From Sulfitobacter sp. THAF37 (GTDB lineage Bacteria; Pseudomonadota; Alphaproteobacteria; Rhodobacterales; Rhodobacteraceae), in assembly GCF_009363555.1 (NCBI RefSeq), contig NZ_CP045373.1, positions 164,731 through 228,730 of the forward strand: a stretch of DNA of 64,000 nt. The letters run 5' to 3'. The notes below the pieces were generated by a model. That model was given only the letters and a program-made list of their open reading frames with translations, was not told the origin of the DNA and did no database searches. This document shows positions 1 to 8,348 of the stretch, in pieces (position 1 is the stretch's first letter; the number at the start of each line of letters is the position of its first letter). The translations under genes and the position numbers were made by a program.

Positions 1-1699
1 GATAGCTGTCGGAAACGTCCTCCAGTCTTTCGATGGGTTCGCCCAGACGAAACAGCACAACAGGCTCCTCCGTCTTGGGCGACCGGAGCGCAAACCGAGG
101 GTCGGGCGCCAGACCGAAACCGAGGCGCGCGAGCGCGTCGGCGGCTCCTGTCATTTGCCGTTTTCCGATCTTCTCGTTCGTTTCTCCCTCCAGTCGTCCG
201 ATCACCTCCTCAAGCGGCACCAATCCCCCGCGATCGACGATATCGCTTGCCCAAGATTTCAAGCGGTCCATTTCCTCTGATGGGAAAGCATCCCAAAGTT
301 CAGAGGGTAGCAAGGCATGCGCTTCCACACTTCCGCGGCCGTCAGGGTTTCGGCCCAGGAAGCGACTGAGCTTGTCGAGGTCGTTCATCACCTCGTCAGC
401 CAGCTCTTGCGCAATCTCGACCGGCTTGCGCAAGCCGGAGATGTCGGGCACGGGTTTGCCATCCACGGTCGGATTGACTGACCCCTGAAACTCGCTGGAG
501 GCGGCGCGATAGGATGCCGTGAGTGATTTCCGGGGTTTTGTCACTTTGAGCCCATCAGGAAAACGCCGATCAAACCGCATACGGAAAAGAGCGACGAACT
601 CGTCACGGCACCGCGTCGCGGGAGTTCTCAGATTTGTTTCCGGATGGCAGATGAACCAACTCAGCAACCAGTCAGCCGTCAGGTTCTCGCCTTTGTCGAT
701 CCGAGCTCCGATTGCGTATTTGAGTGAGAACGGAAGTTCCCAGCCCTGCTTCTCGAAAATCGGTTCGATAGCGTCGAGGTCGGTTTCGGCAAGCATCGCA
801 ATGTCGAGGAACTCACCCAAATAGCGCCTGACGGAGTGGTTGTCAGGGTAAAGTGACTGCAGCCGCCGAACTTCCTGGACGATATCCTTGGCATCTTCGT
901 TGGACTGATCGACGAAGAAGCGACGCTCCAGCCCGTAGAAGTACAGGAACATGTATCCGGGGTTGTAGGAGGCGTCGTTGCGCCCGCTGGCCAACCAGTC
1001 GAGGTAGGTCGCCCGGCACTGAGGTGAGATATCCGCGTATCCGGGCCAGTAAGGCATACCTTCACCAGCTTTGTCGGCTCCAGAGCGCGCGACAGACAGA
1101 GACGGATCGATATAGGCTCGGCACTTGTCACGATACCCGTAGGTGTTCAGCAAGGGAGCCGTGCCGACATAGACCATCCCGCCGATGTTGCGGCCGGCGA
1201 CGCTAGCTGTTTCATAAGACGGGACCCACCCGCTTTTCGATGATCGGACCGATGCGCTCGATGCCACTCGCGAGGGCTGATTTCGTTCAGCGGCCGCGGC
1301 AAGTGCCGGCGCCGCAGACTTTCCAGCCCGAACGATTTCAGCGTAGTCCTGCTTTGGTGGGGAGTAAGCCTGCACGGCAGCCGGCTGTTTGGACGCGTTG
1401 GCTTCGCGAGTTCGTTCGCGCTCACGCTCGATACGCTTGTCGTAGGCACTTGGGCGCGGCACCGGCTCAGGTCGGGGGGGTAGATTTTCGGAACTCCCCT
1501 CAGCTTGCGCCTTTGCAGCGACTTTCCGCGATCTCCGTTTTTCTTGCCACCAGACCAGAATGACGGGAACACCAAATGCAAACAACATCTGGCCGCCAAT
1601 CGGCCAACCCTGAAGCATTGTGGTCACCACGACCATACATAAGAAAAAATACAGGACGAGAAAGAATGTAATTCGGAAAAACTTGATTATTGAAGACAT
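1..1699 (-). CDS. TerB N-terminal domain protein, membrane-anchored (3' end beyond window)
   Basis: An open minus-strand frame starts at ATG 1699 after a GGAGAGGG ribosome site and runs off the left edge, so about 566 residues are visible. Two hydrophobic stretches (about residues 8-28 and 33-50) suggest a membrane hairpin, followed by a basic, proline-rich linker to about residue 165. From about 225 the sequence has the TerB_N hallmark: CRATYLDWLASGR, then FLYFYGLERRFF. TerB_N proteins usually continue to a TerB_C domain, which would lie beyond the window. The family is linked to tellurite/stress and defence loci, but the biochemical role is unknown. The downstream neighbourhood (AbiE, cyclase-like gene) fits a defence island, which is inference. 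Family call fairly sure; function not. Confidence 0.8.
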   Translation of the reverse strand, partial: MSSIIKFFRITFFLVLYFFLCMVVVTTMLQGWPIGGQMLFAFGVPVILVWWQEKRRSRKVAAKAQAEGSSENLPPRPEPVPRPSAYDKRIERERERTREANASKQPAAVQAYSPPKQDYAEIVRAGKSAAPALAAAAERNQPSRVASSASVRSSKSGWVPSYETASVAGRNIGGMVYVGTAPLLNTYGYRDKCRAYIDPSLSVARSGADKAGEGMPYWPGYADISPQCRATYLDWLASGRNDASYNPGYMFLYFYGLERRFFVDQSNEDAKDIVQEVRRLQSLYPDNHSVRRYLGEFLDIAMLAETDLDAIEPIFEKQGWELPFSLKYAIGARIDKGENLTADWLLSWFICHPETNLRTPATRCRDEFVALFRMRFDRRFPDGLKVTKPRKSLTASYRAASSEFQGSVNPTVDGKPVPDISGLRKPVEIAQELADEVMNDLDKLSRFLGRNPDGRGSVEAHALLPSELWDAFPSEEMDRLKSWASDIVDRGGLVPLEEVIGRLEGETNEKIGKRQMTGAADALARLGFGLAPDPRFALRSPKTEEPVVLFRLGEPIERLEDVSDSY

Positions 1700-1843
1700 T
1701 ATCGGAACCCTCTCCGAACCACACTATTTTGCACAGCCATCTTTGCAACGACTAACGTCATGGTTGAAGCACTTCCCATGCTTTATGCTTGATTGGGCCG
1801 ATGGCCACATACATCTGTTCGCACCGTTGCGGGCACACCCCTG

Positions 1844-2030
1844 CCCCAGTGACCGTAACCGGAACGGCCGAGATGAAGCGTTGCCACGACCATGCGACGG
1901 CTGGTCGGGCTGGCTCCGGAGGAGACGGCCGGGCCAGCGGCACGTCGCAGGGAGAGGCGGCGTTTCAGCTCGGGGAGGGCGGCTGCGCGCAGCCGACCGA
2001 GTAGGGCGCGGTCCTGGCCAAAGGGCGGGA
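1844..2030 (+). repeat. About 185-bp segment with an inverted copy at 33011-33190
   Basis: The segment from CCCCAGTGACCG to AAAGGGCGGGA reappears, reverse-complemented, at 33011-33190 with scattered substitutions. Reading frames cross both copies, but most differences would change amino acids, so I do not call it coding. It lies between the divergent TerB_N and pRiA4b-like genes, in a gap of about 395 bp with no recognisable gene. Confidence 0.8.
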
Positions 2031-2094
2031 GGGGCCAATGTTCCCCTTGAATGCTTCAACTTAAGAATCAAAAGTTACTTCAACGGCAGGGCCA

Positions 2095-2697
2095 TTGAGA
2101 CAGGCGGAACACACTTTGATTGAGCTGAAAATCGAACTGGTTGGCATCAAACCACCCATCTGGCGCCGTATCGTCGTGCCGAATGACATCAGCTTGGACA
2201 TCCTGCATTCCGTTCTCCAGGGCGCTATGCCTTGGCAAGACTATCATTTGCATGAGTTCGAGATTGGCGAAGACAGGTTCGAGGCCCGCGACGAAAGTGA
2301 CGACAGCTGGGACCCTACCGATGGGCGGAAGGACGAGAAGAGGTTTACTCTTGGAAAGCTGGTCAAGAAAGGCAGTCAGTTCACATACACTTATGATTTC
2401 GGCGATGGCTGGCGGCATCTCGTCACCGTTGAGAAGTTTAGCAAACCAACCGGAAGACCAGATCTGGACTTTCCCGCCTGTGTTGACGGAGAGCGAGCCT
2501 GCCCGCCAGAGGACTGTGGAGGACCCTACTCTTACGAAGAGTTTCTCGACGCGCTGACCGACAAACACCACCCGGAACATCGCGATACAAAGCAATGGGC
2601 GGGCGCGTTCGAACCGGAAGTGTTCAGCGTGCAGCAAGCCAATGCTGCCGTCGGTGCGATGTTTGTATGGGCAAAAGAACGCCACAATCGAAAGTGA
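2095..2697 (+). CDS. Plasmid pRiA4b ORF-3-like family protein
   Basis: 200 residues starting at a TTG codon; no in-frame ATG lies upstream before a stop at 2062, and the SD (GGCAGGG) is weak, so the start is tentative. The sequence matches the pRiA4b ORF-3 (PF07929-like) pattern: an N-terminal core with KPPIWRRIVVP, LHSVLQGAMPW and HLHEFEIG, then TYTYDFGDGWRHLV in the middle and a C-terminal block CPPEDCGGPYSYEEFL. The family is common on rhizobial and rhodobacterial plasmids and near mobile elements; its function is unknown. The gene starts 65 bp after the inverted-repeat segment, so its 5' region may have been rearranged. Confidence 0.82.
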   Translation: MRQAEHTLIELKIELVGIKPPIWRRIVVPNDISLDILHSVLQGAMPWQDYHLHEFEIGEDRFEARDESDDSWDPTDGRKDEKRFTLGKLVKKGSQFTYTYDFGDGWRHLVTVEKFSKPTGRPDLDFPACVDGERACPPEDCGGPYSYEEFLDALTDKHHPEHRDTKQWAGAFEPEVFSVQQANAAVGAMFVWAKERHNRK

Positions 2698-2934
2698 AAC
2701 CTGACTCTGGTTTGGCGCAGCGGCTTCGACAGGGGCACATAGCTTCGACTGTTCGATCCGAATGGCCGGATGTCTTCTCAGCCCTCCGAGGGCATCCACG
2801 CCCTGCTTTGCTGGTGAGCTTCAGAGCTGACAACCACCAGTCTCTTTGAAAATTCCAGAATTTGTCGATCCTTGACGGACTATCTCACAGGTTATCACAG
2901 AAACAAGTGGCGGCATCTTTAAAAATACATCATT

Positions 2935-3774
2935 ATGTCGCCCATGAGTGGACAAGAACACGAAAAACTAAAGAGTCTTCTTGAGGCTGTCCCCACGGGG
3001 TTCCTCGTGGACTCCGCCTGGCTGGAGCACCACGGGATAGGTCGGCGTTCGTCCTACGGCTATGTGCAACGCGGCTGGCTAGAACGCCTAGGACGCGGAG
3101 TGTTCCGCCGTCCCGCACCAAGCAGCGCCACCACGAATACGCTCGACTGGAAGACCAGCCTGCTCTCGCTCCAGCACATCATGCACTACCCTGTCCATAT
3201 CGGGGGGGCGACGGCATTGGGCCTGCAAGGCTATGCGCACTACCTCTCACTCGGCGACAAGAGCACAGTCTGGCTCTACGGCTCAAAAATCCCCAACTGG
3301 CTCGAAAAACTGCCGCTCAACACCGAACTCCGCACACGCAGCGTATCGCTGTTCTCCGATCCAGAGTTGGGTGTCAATGACGCGCGAAATAATCTCAACG
3401 AGACAGCATCGTCCCTGCCATGGGACTGGAAACTGGTGATGTCCTCGCCGGAACGCGCCATCCTCGAAGCGCTTGACGAGTTGCCGGATCAGGAGAGCTT
3501 TCACAACCTCGACATGGTGTTCGAAAGCCTGACGACGTTGCGCCCAAGAACCCTCTCGGCACTGCTCAGAAGTTGCAAGAAGATCAAGGTCAAACGCCTG
3601 TTCTTCGTGTTCGCCGACCGCCACGACCATGCCTGGCGCAAGCGTCTCGATCCGGAAGACTTCGACCTCGGCAGCGGGGATCGCGCATTGGTCAAAGGCG
3701 GCAAGATACATCCACGCTACAGGATCATGGTGCCCGAAGAGTTTGTAAGAAAGGAACGTGGTGATGGCGCGTGA
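2935..3774 (+). CDS. abiEi: Type IV toxin-antitoxin system antitoxin, AbiEi family
   Basis: 279 residues. The N-terminal 70 residues form a winged-helix-like region (FLVDSAWLEHHGIGRRSSYG, then YVQRGWLERLGRGVF) typical of AbiEi antitoxins. The remainder fits the AbiEi C-terminal domain, with HIGGATALGLQGY and a conserved SSPERAILEALDELP segment near residues 175-190. AbiEi antitoxins repress their own promoter and counter the AbiEii nucleotidyltransferase without stably binding it. The downstream toxin gene overlaps the 3' end by 11 bp, giving translational coupling. ATG 2944 is an alternative start; neither has a good SD. The pair is probably autoregulated from the 237-bp gap upstream, which holds no other gene. 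Confidence 0.85.
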   Translation: MSPMSGQEHEKLKSLLEAVPTGFLVDSAWLEHHGIGRRSSYGYVQRGWLERLGRGVFRRPAPSSATTNTLDWKTSLLSLQHIMHYPVHIGGATALGLQGYAHYLSLGDKSTVWLYGSKIPNWLEKLPLNTELRTRSVSLFSDPELGVNDARNNLNETASSLPWDWKLVMSSPERAILEALDELPDQESFHNLDMVFESLTTLRPRTLSALLRSCKKIKVKRLFFVFADRHDHAWRKRLDPEDFDLGSGDRALVKGGKIHPRYRIMVPEEFVRKERGDGA

Positions 3775-4681
3775 AGACTATGCCGCCCAAGTGGCCCTGC
3801 TCGTACGGGTACTTCCATATGTGGCGAAGGAGGAGATATTTGCGCTCAAGGGCGGGACGGCCATCAACCTCTTCTATCGCGACCTTCCGCGCCTCTCGGT
3901 CGATATCGATCTGACCTATCTGCCTGTCAAGGACCGCGCCGACAGCCTCGTCGAGATCAACGACGCGATGGACCGGATTACCGCCGCCATCGAAGGCGGC
4001 ATCGCCGGCGCCAAAGCGCAGCGAATTGCCGGCGGTGGCGGCGGCGCCACGCGTGCGCTCGCCCGCCTCGGCACAGCCGAAATCAAAATCGAAACCTCCC
4101 CCGTTACCCGGGGCGTCGTGCATGATCCGGAACAACGCGAAGTCTCCGAAGCCGTCGAGGAGGCGTTCGGATATGCGACGATGAACATCGTCTCCTTCGA
4201 GGATTTGTTCGGCGGCAAGCTACATGCGGCCCTAGATCGCCAGCACCCGCGAGACCTCTACGACGTTAAACTGCTCTACGAGAACGAAGGGTTTACCGAC
4301 GAGTTGTTCCGCACGTTTCTGATCTACCTCGCGAGTTCACCACGCCCGCCGCACGAACTGCTGAATCCAAACCTGATCGATCTAGATCAGCCCTACGCGC
4401 GGGAATTCGAGGGCATGACGAAGGAAGCAGTCGACCTAACGGAATTGGTCTCAACGCGCGACCGCCTGATCGGTGATATCCAATCCCGCTTGGATGAGGG
4501 CGCGAAGAGGTTTCTGAGAACCCTGCATGACGGCGATCCAGACTTCGACGCGATCGACCGCCCTCAAGCGGCCGAGCTTCCAGCGGTCCGATGGAAGCTC
4601 ATCAACGTGAACAAGCTGAAAGCAGAAAACCCCAAGAAGCATGCCGCCCAAGGGGAAGAGTTGGAGAAGCTCCTCGGCTGA
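3764..4681 (+). CDS. abiEii: Type IV toxin-antitoxin system toxin, AbiEii nucleotidyltransferase
   Basis: 305 residues from ATG 3764, chosen because AAAGGAA lies about 8 bp upstream; GTG 3758 is possible. It shows the minimal nucleotidyltransferase signature: GGTAINLF at residues 30-37 and SVDIDL at 45-50, supplying the catalytic Asp pair. The family motif GKLHAALDRQHPRDLYD lies at 151-167. AbiEii enzymes are toxins that modify RNA targets (tRNA 3' ends in characterised relatives) and cause growth arrest and phage abortive infection. All key residues are present, so it should be active. It overlaps abiEi and ends 13 bp before the next gene, suggesting a three-gene operon. Confidence 0.87.
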   Translation: MAREDYAAQVALLVRVLPYVAKEEIFALKGGTAINLFYRDLPRLSVDIDLTYLPVKDRADSLVEINDAMDRITAAIEGGIAGAKAQRIAGGGGGATRALARLGTAEIKIETSPVTRGVVHDPEQREVSEAVEEAFGYATMNIVSFEDLFGGKLHAALDRQHPRDLYDVKLLYENEGFTDELFRTFLIYLASSPRPPHELLNPNLIDLDQPYAREFEGMTKEAVDLTELVSTRDRLIGDIQSRLDEGAKRFLRTLHDGDPDFDAIDRPQAAELPAVRWKLINVNKLKAENPKKHAAQGEELEKLLG

Positions 4682-4694
4682 AGATGGACCAGAG

Positions 4695-5534
4695 ATGACT
4701 GATTTCGAGAACGACCCCGACTACGAAGAATGCCTTGTGACCTTTTTTGATGTCCTCGGTTTCAGGAACCTCCTGCACACGCGAAGCGGTGCAGAGATCA
4801 GGCACTTGCTTTCGATGTTTCGCAGGGTGTCCGAAGGGGATGCCACGCCGCCCACCCGCTCCGACGAGATGCGGATGATCAGCGAAGTCCATGCAGAGAT
4901 CGTGTCTGACGCGATCGTAAGAACCAGAACCATTGAAACTCAGTACCAGGCTGGCCCTTTGGTCTGGGAACTCATCGATCTGCTGCACATCCAGATCGAA
5001 TGCGTGGCGAACGGCATAATGGTGCGCGGCGCGATGACCATCGGCCCTATGCATCTCGGCATCGACTTCAGTGGTCCGGTGTTTGGGCCTGCCCTCGTTC
5101 AGGCTTATTTCATGGAAGAAGGCGAGGTCATCTTCCCGCGCATTGCGATCCATGAAGATGTCATCGAACGCCACCGACAGGACCAAACGCTTTGGCGGGA
5201 AGGACATTCCTATGAGGATGAAGAGCGTCACCTGAACAACCTCCTGCGCCAGGACGAGTCAGGCCTCCACTACATCGACTATCTTCGCGCCAGTCTGAGC
5301 GAGCTCGACGGCGAATACGCCGGCTGGATCGAGTTTCTGGGTAGGCACAAAACGTTGGTGGAGAGCGGTCTCGCCGACAGTCCCAACGCGACGGTGCGGC
5401 GCAAATACAGCTGGCTCAAGAACTACCACAACGCAGTCATCGACGAGAACATAGCAAACCTGGAACCGGGCGCGATGACCGAGGATGGGGACCCTTGGGA
5501 AGCTCTGTTCAGAGGGCTCAGGATCGAAGCCTGA
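4695..5534 (+). CDS. Hypothetical protein with nucleotidyl-cyclase-like motif order
   Basis: 279 residues from ATG 4695, 13 bp downstream of abiEii on the same strand. I do not recognise a named family, but the motif order recalls degenerate class III cyclase folds. FFDVLGF at 17-23 resembles the first metal-binding strand, SDAIVR at 71-76 the central hairpin, and RGAMTIG at 111-117 and GPALVQAY at 131-138 a conserved C-terminal half ending in PRI at 148-150. The second half (150-279) is alpha-helical-looking without known motifs. The position behind AbiE suggests a defence or signalling accessory; that is inference. Earlier in-frame ATG 4641 would overlap abiEii by 41 bp and is less likely. 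Confidence 0.6.
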   Translation: MTDFENDPDYEECLVTFFDVLGFRNLLHTRSGAEIRHLLSMFRRVSEGDATPPTRSDEMRMISEVHAEIVSDAIVRTRTIETQYQAGPLVWELIDLLHIQIECVANGIMVRGAMTIGPMHLGIDFSGPVFGPALVQAYFMEEGEVIFPRIAIHEDVIERHRQDQTLWREGHSYEDEERHLNNLLRQDESGLHYIDYLRASLSELDGEYAGWIEFLGRHKTLVESGLADSPNATVRRKYSWLKNYHNAVIDENIANLEPGAMTEDGDPWEALFRGLRIEA

Positions 5535-5629
5535 GTTCTCTCAACAAGTCACAACTGAGAGCGTCACGAAATGTCCACGACATGCCTCACCGTTTGGCCA
5601 ATACGGGGATCGCCAGCCCGCAACCATTC

Positions 5630-6226
5630 CTATGACCCGCCATCCAGACCTGCGTCCTCCAACTGCTCCCGCTCTGGCAGATCCGCGAGAGTCTCCAGAT
5701 CAAATGCAACAAGGAACTGCTCGGTCGTCACAAATGTGTATGGCGCACCGCGGCGCGGCGATCGTGGCCCGGTCCCGATCAAGTCGCGCGCATGCAGCCG
5801 ACCGATCAGGTCGCGGCTGATCTCCTTGCCGAAGATGTCCTTGAGCCCGTCGCGCGTGATCGGCTGGTGATAGGCGATGGCGGCCAAGACCGCGACGTCG
5901 AATTCACTCAGGTCGAGTAGCTGATCCTCGACATCCGCGGCGACCCGGATCGCGGGAGCGTAGGCCGCCCGCGTCCGAAACATCCAGCCGCCAGAGACCT
6001 GGGCGATCTCGAAGGCCCGCCCTTCCAGATCGGCGACGAGATCCTCGACCAACAGATCCACCGAGACCCCCTGCCCCACGACGCGGGCGAGGTCTTGGCG
6101 CGGGACAGGCGAGGCGGAGGCAAACAGCACCGCCTCGATCCGGCGCATCCATTCCCGCCAGCGCAGCTCAGGCGGCAGGTCGGCCAACTCACGGTCCAGG
6201 TCCGGCTCTGAACGATCCTTCGCCAT
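5630..6226 (-). CDS. ScpB-like SMC-Scp complex subunit (plasmid-borne)
   Basis: 198 residues from ATG 6226, 2 bp after the DUF1403 stop, so the two are probably one transcript. It matches ScpB: an N-terminal winged helix (RRIEAVLFASASPVPRQDL), then the second winged helix with LSEFDVAVLAAIAYHQPITR and the family hallmark RDLIGRLHARDLIG. The end matches APYTFVTTEQFLVAF. ScpB dimers bridge ScpA on SMC condensin. No scpA or smc gene is nearby, so this copy may work with chromosomal partners or have a plasmid-specific role. It converges on the cyclase-like gene with a 95-bp gap holding nothing recognisable. Confidence 0.85.
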   Translation of the reverse strand: MAKDRSEPDLDRELADLPPELRWREWMRRIEAVLFASASPVPRQDLARVVGQGVSVDLLVEDLVADLEGRAFEIAQVSGGWMFRTRAAYAPAIRVAADVEDQLLDLSEFDVAVLAAIAYHQPITRDGLKDIFGKEISRDLIGRLHARDLIGTGPRSPRRGAPYTFVTTEQFLVAFDLETLADLPEREQLEDAGLDGGS

Positions 6227-6228
6227 CG

Positions 6229-7113
6229 CTACACCCCGTAGAGCCGAAACGTGTCTCGCCCTGTCAGCTCGCGCACCGCGCCGAGATCGACCAGTCGGTC
6301 GCAAAGCCGCCGCGCGGCGCGATCCGACAAGGGCAAGGCCAAAGGTGCCACGGCATCGCGGGTGAGGAACATCTCGACAGCGGCATCCGCTCCCTTGGCG
6401 CGAAGCTTTGGCGCAACGGCCTTTAGGTGTGCCGCCCGACGCGCGAGGTCGGCGGAGAGACGCACAGCCTCGACCGCCGATAAGATGAGTGCCCGATGAC
6501 AGACGAGACGCAAATCGTCGCCCTGCTTGCGCAGGTCGGCACGTTTCAGACCCGCGGCCAACAACGGCACGAGATGATCCCAACCGAATGTTTGGGCGAG
6601 AGCCGCATCCGCGAGGACCAGCGAAGCTACGTCAGCGCGTGGCGCCTCCGTCAGCACCGCCTCCAGCACCATCGCGGCCCGAGTCACCGGCGCCCCCTTC
6701 CCTGCATTGAGCCACATCGCGATCTTGCCCGACTCGAAGGCCGGCAAGGCTCGATCCAGAGCCTTGGTCGACACCGGCCGCTCCACCGCGCGCCGCCAGG
6801 CGAGGCAGGTCTCGCCAGCCGGTCCCGGCAGATCGCCAGAACGCAACAAATGCACCGCGTCGCGCAGATCCCCTGCTCTCTCCAGGCGCCCCGAAAACGC
6901 GACACAGGCCTCCGCTGCGCGCAGCGCGAGCCGATCCCGCAACAAGGCTTGGGGCACCTCCTCGCGCTCCAGCACAACATGCAGGTGGCTCAGCGCTGCG
7001 CCCGACAAAAACGCAACATCTTCAAGGCTTTCAGCCCGCGCTGAGGTGACCCAGGCGGGCATCCGGGGTAATGTGTCGAGGTCGCTGGTGTGATCGAGCC
7101 GAGCATATGTCAT
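6229..7113 (-). CDS. DUF1403 family protein
   Basis: 294 residues, alanine- and leucine-rich and apparently all-helical. Characteristic stretches are the start MTYARLDHTSDLDTLPRMPA, a middle segment GAALSHLHVVLEREEVPQAL and a C-terminal block ARRLCDRLVDLGAVRELTGR that looks winged-helix-like. DUF1403 proteins are found on rhizobial and rhodobacterial plasmids next to ScpB-like genes; no function is established. Pairing with ScpB suggests a role in plasmid condensation or segregation (inference). A 125-bp divergent promoter region separates it from the integrase. Confidence 0.8.
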   Translation of the reverse strand: MTYARLDHTSDLDTLPRMPAWVTSARAESLEDVAFLSGAALSHLHVVLEREEVPQALLRDRLALRAAEACVAFSGRLERAGDLRDAVHLLRSGDLPGPAGETCLAWRRAVERPVSTKALDRALPAFESGKIAMWLNAGKGAPVTRAAMVLEAVLTEAPRADVASLVLADAALAQTFGWDHLVPLLAAGLKRADLRKQGDDLRLVCHRALILSAVEAVRLSADLARRAAHLKAVAPKLRAKGADAAVEMFLTRDAVAPLALPLSDRAARRLCDRLVDLGAVRELTGRDTFRLYGV

Positions 7114-7238
7114 GCTTGGAGCCTACGTCATCGCGGCGCTTTTCACCAGAAAATAGCGTTAGAACCGCCGCAGCCTGCAAGATCGCGCTATGTCCAATAA
7201 GTTTGCCTTATCGGACGCAAAAGAATATGCTCAGCGGC

Positions 7239-8336
7239 ATGTCAGAAAACACCGAGAAATCGAGCTCAGACGTGCCAATCCGGCCTTCGTCCAACGAAGA
7301 AAACGAGAGAGATCGTCCTGACGACGAGGCCTTGAGCCTTCCGTCCTTTATAGCGGGCTCGGGCACGCTCGATCGGCTGGTCGATACGGCCCGCGACTAC
7401 GCACGCGCGGCGGCGTCGGACAACACGCTGAAGGCCTATGCAAAGGACTGGGCGCACTTCGCACGCTGGTGCCGAATGAAGGGCGCGGAGCCACTGCCTC
7501 CATCTCCCGAGATGATCGGGCTTTACTTGGCAGACTTGGCCTCCGCGTCAGGCCCCTCCCCTACCCTTTCGGTCAGCACCATAGACCGCCGCCTGTCGGG
7601 TCTCGCCTGGAACTACGTGCAGCGCGGCTTCAACCTTGATCGCAAGAACCGACACATTGCTTCGGTCCTAGCGGGGATCAAGCGCAAGCACGCGCGACCG
7701 CCGGTTCAGAAGGAAGCCATTCTGGCCGAGGATATCCTCGCGATGGTGGCCACCCTGCCCTATGACCTGCGCGGGCTGCGAGACCGCGCGATCCTGCTTT
7801 TGGGCTATGCAGGGGGTTTGCGCCGCTCAGAAATCGTCACCCTGGACGTGCACAAAGACGATACGCCGGATTCCGGCGGCTGGATCGAGATTTTCGAGAA
7901 AGGCGCCCTCCTGACCCTCAACGCAAAGACCGGATGGCGCGAAGTCGAGATCGGACGCGGCTCCAAGGATCAGACCTGCCCCGTGCATGCACTGGAGCAA
8001 TGGCTGCACTTTGCGAAGATCGACTTCGGTCCGGTCTTCGTCGGCACCTCGCGTGATGGCAAGCGCGCCCTCGACACACGTCTGAACGACAAGCATGTCG
8101 CCCGGCTGGTCAAACGTACGGTTCTGGATGCCGGTATCCGATCTGAGTTGCCTGAGAAGGAACGCCTCGCCCTCTTCTCTGGCCACTCGCCACGAGCTGG
8201 CCTCGCCAGTTCAGCGGAAGTCGACGAACGCTACGTCCAGAAGCAGCTTGGGCATGCCTCGGCCGAGATGACCCGCCGCTACCAGCGCCGGCGCGACCGG
8301 TTCCGCGTGAACCTGACCAAGGCCGCCGGTCTCTGA
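7239..8336 (+). CDS. Tyrosine recombinase / site-specific integrase
   Basis: 365 residues from ATG 7239; ATG 7227 in the same frame is an alternative and neither has a clear SD. The N-terminal half is a SAM-like core-binding domain (NTLKAYAKDWAHFARWC at about 62-78). The catalytic domain keeps the expected residues: Arg195 in GGLRRSEI, His316 and Arg319 in GHSPRAG, His339 in QLGHA and nucleophile Tyr348 in RRYQRR. Enzymes of this type next to repC commonly resolve plasmid multimers or integrate elements. The gene is divergent from DUF1403 and converges on repC with a 12-bp gap. No attachment site was identified. Confidence 0.9.
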   Translation: MSENTEKSSSDVPIRPSSNEENERDRPDDEALSLPSFIAGSGTLDRLVDTARDYARAAASDNTLKAYAKDWAHFARWCRMKGAEPLPPSPEMIGLYLADLASASGPSPTLSVSTIDRRLSGLAWNYVQRGFNLDRKNRHIASVLAGIKRKHARPPVQKEAILAEDILAMVATLPYDLRGLRDRAILLLGYAGGLRRSEIVTLDVHKDDTPDSGGWIEIFEKGALLTLNAKTGWREVEIGRGSKDQTCPVHALEQWLHFAKIDFGPVFVGTSRDGKRALDTRLNDKHVARLVKRTVLDAGIRSELPEKERLALFSGHSPRAGLASSAEVDERYVQKQLGHASAEMTRRYQRRRDRFRVNLTKAAGL

Positions 8337-8348
8337 CCCCCTGCCCCA

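Noticed and set aside
33..1131. Several open frames of 100-150 codons on both strands
   Set aside because: They are frame shadows of the TerB_N gene, whose minus-strand frame is continuous from 1699 to the left edge and has clear family motifs.
1725..1760. Single TTTTGCACA sequence upstream of the TerB_N gene
   Set aside because: It matches the parS-like half-site but has no inverted partner, so one copy may be chance.
1620..2123. Overlapping frames on both strands across the gap and the 1844-2030 repeat
   Set aside because: No family features, and the differences between the two repeat copies mostly change the encoded residues, so coding is not supported.
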